DNA of 64,000 bases from Rhyzopertha dominica (GCA_025024175.1 QCXZ01000001.1:10478001-10542000); one strand, 5' to 3'; counted from the first letter of the stretch, positions 35,201 through 48,207 are shown. Notes: generated by a model not told the origin, from the letters alone. Program-made: numbers and translations.

Positions 35201-38200
35201 ATGGGCCCCGATACAGTTTCCTGTGGGACATCTCATGTCTCTTTCAGTCCGCACCTCACAGTATGTTAGAAGAACATAATGGGCTCCACCAAAACGGTTC
35301 CCTGTGGTATACCATTTTTTATCTAGCCACACGTTAAAACTAAAGTTAGTCAGACAAAATGAACCCCAAAATAGTTCCCTGTGATACACCATCTTTTTCA
35401 ATCGGAGCAAGCTGATTAAGACAGTTGTACAGCACTTTTTTCAATTAGGACAAGTTGACACGATAAAATAGGCCCTAAGACAGTTTTCTGTGGTACCCCA
35501 CTTTTTTCAGTTGGGCCAAGTTAACTAAACAAAATGAAATTCCAAGACAAGCAGGAAAATAGATCTGGCAACAGTAAGATAACATGACGACAAAGCCACC
35601 TAGCTGCCTTAACGGGAACTACTTCTTAAAAGAAAGTAATCTGTAGTCTGCCAAGTTTACATGCACATGCGCATGCATATGTCAACTTGTCAACAGGCCC
35701 CTACAGCACAGTTTGATGTCTATGCTATGCTGTCTACAGAGCAACCACCTACAGATAGATCAATTTTGCTATTATTATAGTTAGTCAGTTTATCTATCTA
35801 TCTAGTTGCATTTTATAACAACAGTGATAGCCAACAAGTAAATACACCTATGATTCTTGACTTGGTCAATATACAGAATGTGGAGAGAGAATGCAACTCA
35901 AGAACAATGCTATGGGAAGCTGGCATTCCAGCTTTGCAAGGAGGCAATTGAAGACATCCAATATCAAGCCACTACCTAAGGTTGCAAAGGCAGAAGATTT
36001 AAATCAATTGAGACCTATAAACATCCTTCCCACCCTTTCTAAAGTGACGGAGAAACTAGTCCACATTAAACTTCAAGAACATCTAGATACGAACAATATC
36101 CGGTTGGTGAAACAATCTGGGTTTATAAGATTTCATAGCACTAGTACAGCTTTATTGAACATTTATAGTGATGCTGCAGCAACTACTGATACATTATGCT
36201 GTGAAATTGCTGTACTGATTGACTATAGTATTGCTTTTGACATGTTGGACAATATCTACTTGTGGCCAAATTGAGTTATTTTGGTGTCTCTGGTAATGCA
36301 TTGAACTGGTTCATCAACCTCATGGATCGCAAACAAAAAGTCTGCATTATGGCATTTTTTCTGAGAAACTCAAAGTGACTCATGGTGTATCACAGAGAAG
36401 TATGTTGGGTCCCCTACTTTTCTCTATACAAGTCAGATCTTCAGGCATCCACCAATCATGACATTAGAATCCATCAATATGCAGATGACACACGATTGTG
36501 CATAAGGTACAACATAAATACATCAGCTGAATGTGGCTCTACAGAGACTTTCGGAATGGTTGAGAAGTCATTGTTTAGCTATTAACCCCAAAAAATAAAA
36601 ACGGTGGCAATGTAAGTCGACAGTAAAACTATAGTGAAAAGAGTGAGCCAAGAAGTGACTACATAGCACATTGTTTACTGGTAGCACTATGTCACAAAAT
36701 TAAAAAAAAAACTGTTGTGTGCTTTATTGCAGGAGCAGTCAGTATAACTTTAGTTTAGGTATATTAACAATATATAAATATGATTTAGTTTGCATTTTGA
36801 AAATTTTGTTACTTTTTTTTGCTTGCTTATAATGTATGACTATGCACTGAACTGCAATGTATTTATTAGGAAGTTCTGAAAATCGGTTTTTTCCAAGAAC
36901 TCTCCTTTTTATCTATTGTTCAAGTATCTATTTATTTAATTTGTGCTTAGCTGTATCTGTTATCACTTGTAGTGCTTAATAAAAAATTTTATTATTATTA
37001 TTATGGTTGGATGCATTGCTGACAGCATAGTATAGACATGCATTTTACATTTCTAAGACACTTTTCTCTTATGTATATCAGACCTTAAAGTTAACTGATC
37101 AAAATCGGTCTGTGATACACCGCTTTTTTAATTGGGCCTAACCTTTATACTCAGCTTAACTGAGCAACAAAATAGGTTTCAAAGTAATTCCTTATGGTAT
37201 ACCACTTCAATATATTTTACAAAATGAGGCCCAAGACAACTATCCGGGGTACACCACTTTTTTAACAATAGCGTCTTAAAGTTAAAGCTGAATGAACAAC
37301 ATGGACCCTAAGAGGGTTCCCTGGGGTACACCACTTTTTTTTCTATGCAACATACCTGGAAGTGGTAGTGGTAGACTTTCCTCTCTCCCGTCGACCCTTC
37401 CATGGAAACCAAAAATTCCCGAAGGGTGTAGTGTTGGGTGGACGACTCCATTAAGTTTTTGACTTTGCACTTGTCGTATTGCTTCGTGCTTCCCTGCTCG
37501 GGCCAGTACCTGGCGCACTTGTTCTTACCACGTTCGGTTTCTTTGGTTGTCATCACTATCACACGACAATTCTCCTGCCAGACCATCTGCCAAAAGTCCG
37601 GTATGGTTGATGGCAGGCATCCTACGAAATAAATTTTACTAAGCCGCCGTTGCCAAACTTTTCCCCGAATTCAGGGAATTCCAACATACCTTGCGTGGCA
37701 ATGTACACCTTCCCGCTTGGATCAGTCTCTGAACCTCCTTGACTCTCGTCGGCTTTCCATTTAATGTAATTGGCATTGATATAATCAGCGCCTGGCACAT
37801 TCGGATCGACATCTCTTAACTTGACCCGTGTGTCATCAACTAGAAAGCTCAATTTCACTACCGAACTTAAAAATCTTACCGTCTACTTACAAGGCAAAAT
37901 ATTCTTGTACCTGTTCTTGTTACGGTTCTCGGGTTTTATACCTTCTTTCCTCGAGAACAGATGTTTAAATTCCTGTTGCTGGAGCGATTCGAATTCTTCC
38001 CAAAAACCCGCTTTGCCCAGACAACTCGGACCGTTTTCTCTCTAAGATGGTGCGTCGATTAGTACTGAATTTTTTGCGCTGCAATTTTGTACTAACCTGC
38101 AACTGTTGTACCCTCGAATGGATGCCAGAAGCATTGATTCTAGTCGCATTAAAGGGCTGTTTCAGATGGACCACAGTTCCTGAGGTTTCCACCATCGGAT

Positions 38201-41200
38201 TTTTCCTGTAATAATCGATGAGATCGGCCAGGCTGTCAAATTTGTTACCCCCACCCACGTCGTACTGGTTCTGTGAAGAAAACATACAGACACCTGTCGC
38301 TTCTATTAAACAGTCTTTCTTACTTGGAAGCAGCGAATCATGACATGCGTAACTCGGTCGTCTGTCCTAACTGACAATACGAAGTCTCCTGGCTTTGACT
38401 GACTCTCCCGGACCAAAAAACTGCCGTTTTTGCCCTTTTCTAGTATCAGCTTTTCCGCTTCTTTTCCAGACAGATGGCCATGAAACCACCTACAAATTTT
38501 ATTTATAAAACTACAAAATAATGACTAGTCTATTTAGTGACAAAAATGAAAAGTGTGTAAAATTATTTTATTCTAGGACAACTCACTCACACTATTCCAA
38601 ATTAATAAATTTAAAATAATCCATAATAGTGCTATTTAATGTTTTCAAGAAAAACACGAGCATATCAATTTTATTTTTTTAACAGCCAACTTATGAGAAA
38701 AATTTCAGTACACCTTTGTCCATTATTTAGTTTATAAGGTTAGGTTTCATTGATTTGATTCCCTTTCCCAACTCTCGTCACTATTTTGCCCTAAAATGGC
38801 CGTCTACTGCACTACTGTAATATATTTAGTGACTGTAGTGAATATAGGCCTAAAAGAATATGACATATTCTGTTGTATTACGTCATGAATGAGCATTATT
38901 TTCANAACAGCAACATTCCCGCCTAAAACAGCTTCGCGTGGTTGCTTATCTAACGACGTCATTTATCGTCTGTGTCTATATTAACGGTGTTTTCAGCCTC
39001 AATATACAGGGCTTCAGCTTCTATAAATGATTCATGCAACGCGGGCGGCGTTGATTTCTGACATCTTTGTGCCGCCTTTTTGTAACTGCTGCCAAGCTAC
39101 AATATGCACGGCGATAGTACTGAAGGTTGCAGATCAATGTCGCACCACAGCTCCGAAATGTGAGCTTTCTGCAACCTTAAAGTAATTATCCCACAAAACA
39201 CTACAGAATATGTTGAAAATACACATTCCAAGGCATTTTCTCATATTAAAATATATCAAATAATTCAAAATCGACAGATTACAAGTATACGTCACTTTCC
39301 TGAAAGGCGGCAAATTGATTTAATCTATAACTTCCATAAGCACCCTGGATCATCATTTATAGAAACCCTGTACATTATAATTAGTTGTAATGGGTTCTAA
39401 CACTTAATACAATGTAAAATAACGTGAAGTATACAGTCCAATACTGCAAAACATGCGAAAAACGTTCGGCAACTGTAAAAAATGAGAGAGTTTAAGTTTC
39501 TACGTCACATCCATTTTGATACTGATTTTATATGCTTGATTTTAATACAGGTCATTTAATAAATGCGTAAGTATACTTTGTGGTAATGCTGCACAGGTGT
39601 AGTGCCGTAGCGGTGATTTTTTATACCCTGCAAACGAAATGTCTGAACTAGGTAATAAAACTAGATTTTTCTGCTAATTTTTGTGGTTAGACATGACCTC
39701 GAGAATTACAGTTTTTAGCACATTATATAATGAAAGTCACGTACTCTATTAATTTTTAGTGTGTTACGTACACCATGCAATTAATTACTCAAACATTTTG
39801 AGGATTATTTATAGATATATTAGCGATATGGTTAATGAAAAAATGAACTATCTAAGGCATATAATCCATCGTATAATAATCTCTACAAGGAAAAAACCGT
39901 TCATGAATGACTATATCTGAGCGAATCACAAATAGCTTCACTTTTTACCCCAATATGGTCAGATTCACTCATTTGGAACAATGTACACATTAAGCATTTA
40001 AATAGGACACGGTCAACTGTTTAAATGGATAAAAATAGAAGCGTTTTTTGTTGTTGTTTTCAATATCTTATTTTTGACAGTGCAAAAATATAAACAATAA
40101 ACATATGTTTTGTGTACTTGACAACACAATCTGCAAAAGAATCAAGTTACACTTAGTAGGAAATATATTCAATTTAAACCGCTTTTTTGCTTTTGTAAAG
40201 AATCTTAATTTATTAGTTAGATAACTAATTGTTGTACAACAAAACCAAAAGAAAAAATTGAATTAACGGCACCCCTAGGATAACGCAAAAACCCACGAGA
40301 CCGTAACAACAAAAAAAAAACCAATCGACGAACATACTTGAACAAAATCAGGGCCTTCCTGAATTCCTCAATGGCCGTAGATATTATAATCTGCGCAGCA
40401 GGCACGGCAATGATCGATGCGTCGATATGAGGCACTTCCCGCCCAAATTTCGACATGTCACTTAGACAATCGAAATTTCGAAAAAGACGACCGCAAGCGC
40501 GCGCGCGTCTCTCCGGAGACTGAACAAAAACGCATCGCGCTACGTGTAGGCGGCGTGTTCTTTATTATTAATCTTGACCGCACTTCAACCTTTACCACCA
40601 GGTGAATTATAATCAAAATTGGCGTTGAAAATCCTTCGGGATGACTCACTTTCCGTGACGCTCCGCATGTACGCCGCTGCGTTTTATTACTTACGTGATT
40701 CCGTCAAGTACGGCACTGTTAAAATGCGTCGCTACGCGCTGCACGGTAGCCAGTTGACAAATGGAAAAAATCTCGGCTGTTTGTTATTATTATTACCATC
40801 ATTAATTAATTTCAAACAGGTATGGAAGCGGGCAGCGCCGCTGCGCATGCCAATCGCGCTTTTCAAGGTTAATGATTGGCCTTACTCCGCTTACCCTTGA
40901 ATTTGCTTTACGGTTTAGGAATAGCGGAATGGCTGGAAAATGCTGCGCTAAAAATACATCCATAATTGAGTAATGACCGCGATTAAGCGCCGAAGACGTC
41001 AAATTGCGCGTATTTGCAATTTTAAAGCGTGTTTATCCAATTTGCGCTGGTTTTCATGACGAGACGCCGATTAAAATGCAACACAACAATAAAAAAACTC
41101 GTGATTTCTAGTATTTCATGAAGATAAACAGCAAATTTACTTGCAATTTGTGTTTTATGCTAGTTCATTGAAAATAATGGAATTTAAAAGCATTGCATCG

Positions 41201-42038
41201 ATGACGTCACGAATTTGTCACTTTTTAAATCCCCTGCAATTGGTAGTACTGCATATAACTGTCACTTTGACATTAAAAACGTCACTTGTCATTAGCCATA
41301 TTCTCACCTTTCTGCGCTAGGACCTCCAGTTTATGATTTTTATACTAGTTCATTGAAAATAATGTGAATTTACTAAGATTGCATCAATTAGGTCACATAT
41401 CTATCACCTCTTACAGTTTTAAATCCACTACAGTTGACAGTACTGTATTTAACTGCCACTTTGGCATTAAAAACGTCACTTGTTGTGAGCAATGTTCTCA
41501 CCTTTCTGTGGTGGGATCCTCGCAATTCAACGGATATTTCAACTCAATTACTTCACCATTCTTCTCCTTGAGCTGCGCCTGATTTTCCATATAATACTGC
41601 ACCAGCTCGGACAGTGTGGCAAACTTTTCACCCCCATATAAGTCTAAAAAGTCACCGGAATTCTGAATCTTGATGTGCGTAACAACTCCATTTCTCCTAC
41701 AAAAGCACAGCTGGTTACAGAATTGAACAAGGACAATATTTTTAGCTTTACCTCACTGACAATGTAAAGTCTCCCTTATTCGAAGAACTGGGTCTCGCCA
41801 AGAAACTGCAGTCTACACCTCTTTCCATTAACAGTTTTTCGGCCTCTATCCCAGTTATGGTAGGCCAAAACCATCTGAAAACAAGAGATGTGGTGTTTGC
41901 TGCTACTGGTAGAAAAAAATCTGCTTTTGTTTGTCTAAATTAAGAAACAGTAACATGTACTTTCTTTGACTCAGTTAATGTAATCTAGTAAGCAATTTAA
42001 AAAACTGTCCACTTATTTCCTTACCTTCGTGAACTCAT
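32254..42038 (-). CDS. csw: Corkscrew / SHP2-type protein tyrosine phosphatase
   Basis: Cytoplasmic phosphatase acting downstream of receptor tyrosine kinases in Ras/MAPK signalling. Eleven exons join in frame: 42025-42038, 41752-41874, 41502-41696, 38324-38489, 38097-38270, 37891-38041, 37690-37839, 37356-37621, 34819-35175, 32423-32628 and 32254-32365. They give 637 residues. Order: N-SH2 (about 6-103; [13 protein letters not shown]), C-SH2 (about 112-216; [13 protein letters not shown]), then PTP (about 247-525) with WPDHG and the signature [10 protein letters not shown], catalytic Cys about 458. The tail keeps two Grb2-type phosphotyrosine sites, EYTNIKYS (Tyr about 541) and FYENIP (Tyr about 612), matching the two tail tyrosines of human SHP2. 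The long insert described in the PTP domain of Drosophila Corkscrew is absent. The introns carry many transposons. Confidence 0.95.
32803..34215. mobile_element. Mariner-like element with roughly 190-bp inverted ends, in a csw intron
   Basis: The left end CAGGGTGTCGCAATAAGGA (32803) is matched by its reverse complement ending at 34215. The similarity of the two arms continues inward for about 190 bases (TTGCTTTGTCTTAGAAG, then GCTTCTAACA.TGCC.CCAAA). A TA dinucleotide flanks both sides, the Tc1/mariner target duplication. A broken minus-strand transposase 3' part lies inside at 33352-33592. The element is 1413 bp and dead. Confidence 0.85.
33352..33592 (-). pseudogene. Transposase 3' fragment of the mariner-like element
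   Basis: The minus strand reads [17 protein letters not shown], then [16 protein letters not shown], an in-frame stop, then [18 protein letters not shown]. This is the C-terminal third of an insect mariner-type transposase, with the [14 protein letters not shown] motif partly decayed. The upstream two thirds are missing. Confidence 0.8.
34246..34396. mobile_element. MITE copy 1 (GGTTGCACAAA family)
   Basis: Starts CCCCGGTTGCACAAA and ends with the complement TTTGTGCAAC; the interior is itself largely self-complementary (AATTTAATCC... against ...GGATTAA). It is highly similar to the second copy 20 bases to the right. The outer right end is truncated, since the terminal CGGGGC complement is missing. 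Confidence 0.75.
34416..34567. mobile_element. MITE copy 2 (GGCCCGGTTGCACAAA family)
   Basis: Starts GGCCCGGTTGCACAAA and ends CCGGGCC, with a self-complementary interior. TTA stands directly on both sides, which fits the three-base TTA/TWA target duplication of the PIF/Harbinger superfamily. It is about 152 bp and non-coding. Confidence 0.75.
35196..35545. repeat. Degenerate tandem array, part 1 (RT-motif-like unit)
   Basis: Five or six diverged copies of a 70-110-base unit. Each contains a core close to CAGTTCCCTGTGGTACACCA followed by a T-rich run and AAATGGGCCC-like sequence. Clear cores lie near 35212, 35296, 35371, 35418 (internally deleted) and 35478. Read on the minus strand, each core translates to a variant of GVPQGT.LGP.LF, the central motif of LINE reverse transcriptases. 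It lies in the same csw intron as part 2 and is separated from it by a LINE. Confidence 0.65.
35880..36998 (+). pseudogene. LINE reverse transcriptase remnant in a csw intron
   Basis: Plus-strand reverse transcriptase pieces: [40 protein letters not shown], a degraded [10 protein letters not shown], then after a frame change [20 protein letters not shown] and [13 protein letters not shown]. The catalytic YADD is still present, but frameshifts and stops break the frame. The 3' end is AATAAA-rich sequence followed by (ATT)n at about 36980-36999, a microsatellite-type tail instead of poly(A). It resembles CR1/L2-like or jockey-like LINEs; the N-terminal half is absent. Confidence 0.8.
37095..37345. 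repeat. Degenerate tandem array, part 2 (RT-motif-like unit)
   Basis: Four more copies of the unit described at 35196-35545, with cores near 37107, 37176, 37232 and 37308. The last copy, GGGTTCCCTGGGGTACACCA, is close to the RT motif and reads [14 protein letters not shown] on the minus strand. It ends directly at the donor side of csw exon 8 (37356). The LINE at 35880-36998 lies between the two parts, so it probably inserted into one earlier array. Confidence 0.65.
39007..39370. mobile_element. Mariner-type MITE in csw intron 3
   Basis: The left end CAGGGCTTCAGCTTCTATAA and the right end ATCATTTATAGAAACCCTG form imperfect inverted repeats (shared CAGGG.TTCTATAAATGAT, the left copy with a small insertion). 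TA flanks both sides. The element is 364 bp with no coding capacity. Confidence 0.6.
40338..40456 (-). other. Candidate alternative first exon within csw
   Basis: A frame starts with ATG at 40456, has no stop, and runs to a consensus GTATGT donor after 40338. It ends in phase 2, the phase needed to join csw exon 4 (38489), which would place its 39 codons directly before the C-SH2 domain. The sequence upstream (40460-40620) is G+C-richer and CpG-containing, as a promoter might be. The peptide resembles nothing I know; it could belong to a nested gene or be chance. Confidence 0.3.
41156..41525. repeat. Tandem duplication covering the csw exon 3 donor
   Basis: Two neighbouring copies of about 180 bases (about 41156-41333 and 41340-41525) share TAGTTCATTGAAAATAATG, the block around TTTTAAATCC, the ACTGTCACTTT/ACTGCCACTTT block, ATTAAAAACGTCACTTGT, and TTCTCACCTTTCTG. 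The right copy holds the real end of csw exon 3 and its GTGAG donor. The left copy holds a second, decoy version of the same donor with about 20 bases of exon-like sequence. Confidence 0.75.
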
Positions 42039-42338
42039 CTTGGTATAATTTAGCAATTCAAAAAAGTTTTTTTCATGTTTTATAAGCCGTTGGCTAAATT
42101 TCTAGTTGCTGGGTACGCCATCTTGTTTTACTTCCAGACCATCCCTGGCTTAGCAACAGCACGTTAGCACGTATTCCACGCTTTTAGCTTTAAATCAGCC
42201 GTAATTTCAAGTTGACGTTGGTAATTTCAGATTAACACTTCAGCCTTAATCGCACAATCAAGGTAGGAATAAAAACTCTCGAGTTTGTTTAACGTTTTAT
42301 TGACGGTACATTAGAACTACTGGGTAATTACTCCTACA

Positions 42339-42572
42339 TTACGCACTTAACGGTTTCGCGGGGTCCTGTAGCCTGTCGGACGCCCCTTCCAACAAAAGGG
42401 CCTGCTTCTCTTTAAGTTCTTCTTGCAGACGGCCCGGTTTCACAACGTATAAGTGATAGTAGCCGCGAAAGGCCAAATATGCGGTGCCCGCCACAGTTAT
42501 CGCCAGGCAAGTCAGTACGCCGCCTTTATGTAGTTTATCCACTAACGCGTTGCTTTTGGCGATTTTCTTCAT
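42339..42572 (-). CDS. Small single-pass membrane protein, possibly COX14-like
   Basis: An intronless 77-residue frame starting at the ATG at 42572. A basic N-terminus (MKKIAKSNALVDKLHKGG) is followed by one hydrophobic segment (about 19-38) ending in a Tyr-rich FRGYYHLYVVKPGR, then a Glu/Lys-rich helix. This layout is like COX14-type mitochondrial inner-membrane assembly factors of cytochrome c oxidase, but the similarity is general, so the name is tentative. It starts about 300 bases from the csw start codon, on the same strand and downstream in csw's 5' direction. There is no sign of disruption. Confidence 0.55.
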   Translation of the reverse strand: MKKIAKSNALVDKLHKGGVLTCLAITVAGTAYLAFRGYYHLYVVKPGRLQEELKEKQALLLEGASDRLQDPAKPLSA

Positions 42573-43557
42573 TGTGTTGATCAATTTCGCATATCAAATT
42601 CGGTGTTTGCGGTTAGAACAATCTACGAACTGTTAGACAGTAACATAACCTACAAATTTTGACAATTGACAGATGGGGACGTTTGAACTACGGGGTAGAT
42701 AAAGTTGAATGTTCGACGCAACAAGTTTCCGCGTTTCGTTTTTCTTTTGAAAGGAATTAATTATTAATTAATAATCCGCTATTGTATGACTTAGAATTGC
42801 CTTCAAGGAAACAACATTACCATATAAATCTTTATTGTTATTCAGTATTAAATACAATACAGGTTATTTGCTTAGAAATTAAACCTTATATGACTATCGC
42901 TCATCCTATAAATCTCACTCTTACAAAATAAAATTAAATAAAACGCTATAATAAATTAAAGATATACATATATAAAATGCGTGTTTATATCAAAAATCTT
43001 TTCAAACTGAAACACCGAAAACAAATGCCATAAATCTAAAGGTAAATATTAAAGTTCAGCACCTTGATTTATATTTTTATCGAATCGTATGAAATAGAGG
43101 CAGAAATGTGTCCTCAACTCGTCTCTTTCACGGAATTAGCTATCCCACTTTCTCATAAGTACGTTCCGTTCCTTGCACTATAGAAATCTGCCAACTTAAA
43201 ATTTACTGATGCCGTGAATTAAAGCATTGGAAACTGAAATTAAAACCTAAAATATCCAATCATGGTGTAGTGCAGAAAGTGACAATCGAAACAGTGTAGA
43301 GGAATCAAAATTAAAAAATCTTTCTTTTTCTCTGCTCATCACAAAAAAAATCGAAGGATTTAAAATTATGATTGTCACGTTCTGCTCAGGAAAATATTTA
43401 CAAAGTATCTCTACAAAATGCCCTAACAACTCCAGCATATAAATTACGGGAAGAATGTGTTTCTGATATGCCAACATAAAAATAAATGACCTGTACACGA
43501 TAGTTATGGTTTCTATAGCAAAACGGTAAGCATTGGCTGACATATGCACATTTCCCT
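42573..43557. other. Spacer and 3' UTR of Cdc42
   Basis: Contains the promoter side of the small membrane protein gene (left) and the presumed long 3' UTR of Cdc42 (right). No other gene was recognised. Confidence 0.45.
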
Positions 43558-45028
<1,471 letters not shown>

Positions 45029-46104
45029 CTTGCACCCTGGTCAACCTGGAAGTTGGCACATGTCAGTGTACATAAAACAATTGCCACAGGCGAACGCCTT
45101 AGTTAAGCTTGCGGTGAAGATTTCGACGTTTTTGGTGTCAAACTACATCCTGCATAGTTATTCATTGGCAAATGCGTACGGAATACTAAATGTTATGCTG
45201 CAAAATACCTAGCTGCCATTTTTATGAGATTATTAGCAGCGACGCTGTATGCCGTATCGCAACTCAGGTTTTCTTCAACCGAAGTATGCAAGACATAGTT
45301 TTATACCATCATCTGGGCCGATTTTCTACTTTTAAAACTGCAAAACATTTAAAAGCTCACCTTCGAATGCTTTTATCGCTATTTTTTACTTCTGGGTTGG
45401 GTTCACGTACATTCATAAATAGTTCATACACTTGAGCGATCTTTGCGCCCTCTTACGGGTGATTGGTACCTGACAGATATGAGGGCGGTGTATTTAAATG
45501 CTTGCAAGGACGGGCAACTTATTACGTTTAAACAAACAAACACGTTTATTTACATATCGCTATAGCTTAATTTTGAGAGAATTATGTAATACTATTACTA
45601 CTTCACCATACAACAGTATCGCAGTCTAATAATTTTGTTTATTTAAACGCAGTTCGTCTTTAGAAATTATTACGAATTCTAGGATATAGAACTGTCTTTA
45701 TTATGATAATTTACATTTTCGTCCTTTTTGATTCACGTTTAAATTAGGCGAATGACCATTGATTACTAAAAATGAAAAATAATTTATGTATAAAACGTAT
45801 TCACAAACACTTAAGGCTTGTTCTGTAAACTTTACTTTGGTAATTTACAAAATTATTATCAATCAATCAGTTCTTAATAACACCAATAATTTTCCTGCTT
45901 TATTAAAAAAATTAAGTTGATTGATTGGATTTTACACTTTCGGCTTCGGTAGTATGTAGCCACTTCCAAACGCAACAGGCAACAGGTGGTAGGTGGTTGA
46001 CACTTGACGTTTGTCTTGAATTGAGGTTATGAAACCATGGCTACGAACAGAAATTTACCGCTACGAAGGCGTTTTTAAGACAAATTTGCATTGTACGACT
46101 CAAA
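45029..46104. other. Region between Cdc42 and the SVOP-like gene
   Basis: On the minus strand this is probably the 5' intron of Cdc42; on the plus strand its right end is the promoter and 5' UTR of the SVOP-like gene. No further coding sequence or repeat was recognised. Confidence 0.45.
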
Positions 46105-48207
46105 ATGGTGCTCAAACGCTCAAAAGGATACGAGGACATCGACGCTTCGTCGAACAGCCCGCAGGTTTTCGAGAGTGGACAAGAAATCGGCGATCCAGAT
46201 GTTGGGACTCCGCAGGAATTTGAAATGGCCTCGGTGTCGGTGGTCCCTGATGGTAATCGTTTGAAACTGCGCGATTGTCTTTTAAGCTGCTCGTTTTGTA
46301 GATACTTTTACTGTGACGCAGGCTGTAAACGCACTGGGTTTCGGGTGGTTTCAGGTCAAATTATCGCTGTGGACGGGGCTATGTTGGATGGCAGATAGCA
46401 TGGAGATGACTATTTTGTCGATTTTGAGTCCTGCTTTGCACTGTCACTGGCATATATCAAGGTTTGCTGTGGTATCTGTGTAATTTCTTCATAGTGTAGT
46501 TTTGCTTAAAGGTATCAACAAGCATTAACTACAACCGTAGTATTCTTAGGAATGATGTTGTCATCAACGTTTTGGGGTAACTTAAGTGACAGATATGGCA
46601 GGAAGCATGTAAGATTGTGCTATACATTTTACTATAGTCAAACACTAAAGAAGGTTATATATTTTAGGCATTAAGTTTATGTGCAGTTCTTCTGTTTTAT
46701 TATGGATTATTGAGTGCGATAGCTCCGAGTTTTATGTGGATTTTACTGCTAAGAGGACTTGTAGGGTTTGCCATTGGCTGCACACCACAATCGTAAGTCA
46801 TTTGTCATTAATTTTTTATTTGCTTAATATTTTTGTGTGTTGCACAGTGTGACGTTGTACGCAGAGTTTTTACCGACCAAGCAACGTGCAAAGTGTGTAG
46901 TCTTGCTTGATGTAAGTGCAGTACCTTTTTTTGTGAGATGTCGGGCCATTATTTGTTTGTTTTAGTGTTTTTGGGCCTTTGGTGCTTGTCTTGAAGTTGC
47001 GCTTGCTTTGGTTATCATGCCAACTTTAGGTTGGCAGTGGTTGTTAGCGCTTTCGACAGGACCGTTGTTAGCGTTCGCTTTGATTTGCCCTGTAAGCCGC
47101 TAGCTCATTTTGTTTATTAATTTACTTTATATATTTAATGATTGAAGTGGTTACCGGAATCTGCGAGATATCATGTTGCCAGCGGTCAAGCAGAGAAGGC
47201 ACTGGCAACGCTGGAGAAAATTGCCAAAGATAACGGAAAACCTATGCTGCTAGGGAGATTGGTTGTGGATGATGCGACTACGGCGGCACCTCATAGGGGG
47301 CGATTTAGAGATCTTCTGGTGCCATCTTTGAGACGAACTTCGCTGTTGCTGTGGTTTATTTGGTACATAAATTCATTTTGGAAATAGTGATTTTCTAGTG
47401 TTTATTGTTTACTAGGATGGCTTGCGCTTTTTGTTATTATGGTTTAGTTTTGATGACGACTGAATTATTTGAAACATCTACAGCCAGCTGCTCGGATAGT
47501 CCTCATATGAAGCAGAGTATAGACACCTGCGCTGCTGATTGTAAGCAATTACAGACCACCGATTACATGGATCTTTTGTGGACAACTTTAGCAGAATTTC
47601 CAGGTAGACACAATTTTTTATGTGGAAATCTCTGGTAAAACATCATTTTTAGGTATTTTTGCAACAATTTTCATAATTGAGCGATATGGTAGAAAGAAAA
47701 CAATGGCGGTACAGTTCGTTGTTTATGCAGTTTGTTGTTGTTTTCTAGTGATATGCACAGAGAAGTAATTTTTTTCTAACTAAAAAACAGATCAAGTTTA
47801 GTTTTACATGTTTTTTAGGAGAGCTTACTTAACTTTGATTTTATTTCTTGCTAGAGGTATAATAGCTGGGGTCTTCCAAGCAGCGTATGTCTATACTCCG
47901 GAGGTTTACCCTACATCTCTCCGAGCTGTGGGTGTAGGGTCTTGCAGTGCAATGGCAAGATTAGGAGCAATGGTGACCCCTTATGTAGCTCAGGTAAGCA
48001 GCAGATTTGTTACTGAATTTTTGATCTACTTCCTCTGGTCGTGTTTAGGTTTTACTGAAAACTTCAATTTCCATATCAACCTGCGTATATTCAGTGACAG
48101 CCCTGTTGGCTGCGTTAGCTTGCATTTTGCTGCCGATTGAGACGAGCGGAAAAGAATTAACGGATAATGTGCAGCAGCATGCAAATGCGAATCCGCCCAA
48201 AAATTGA
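46105..48207 (+). CDS. SVOP-like transporter (synaptic vesicle 2-related, MFS)
   Basis: A 12-helix major facilitator superfamily member of the SV2/SVOP group; transported substrate uncertain. Eleven exons join in frame: 46105-46252, 46302-46461, 46512-46608, 46668-46792, 46848-46911, 46966-47091, 47148-47362, 47416-47603, 47653-47764, 47819-47993 and 48049-48207, for 522 residues. All introns are only about 45-60 bases. Landmarks: [25 protein letters not shown] (MFS loop 2-3), [27 protein letters not shown], a large loop with four Cys before [22 protein letters not shown], and [20 protein letters not shown]. It starts at an ATG giving a short acidic cytoplasmic N-terminus. AATAAA lies at 48514-48519. 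Confidence 0.93.

Noticed and set aside
34988..35410. 140-codon minus-strand frame next to csw exon 9
   Set aside because: It runs in a shifted frame through tandem-array units and the exon; the csw frame has the phosphatase motif.
40619..40900. 93-codon plus-strand frame in csw intron 3
   Set aside because: No motif, no good splice context; the translation looks random.
46029..46223. Earlier ATG frame upstream of the SVOP-like gene
   Set aside because: It is in another frame and stops early; the ATG at 46105 leads into the spliced, conserved transporter.
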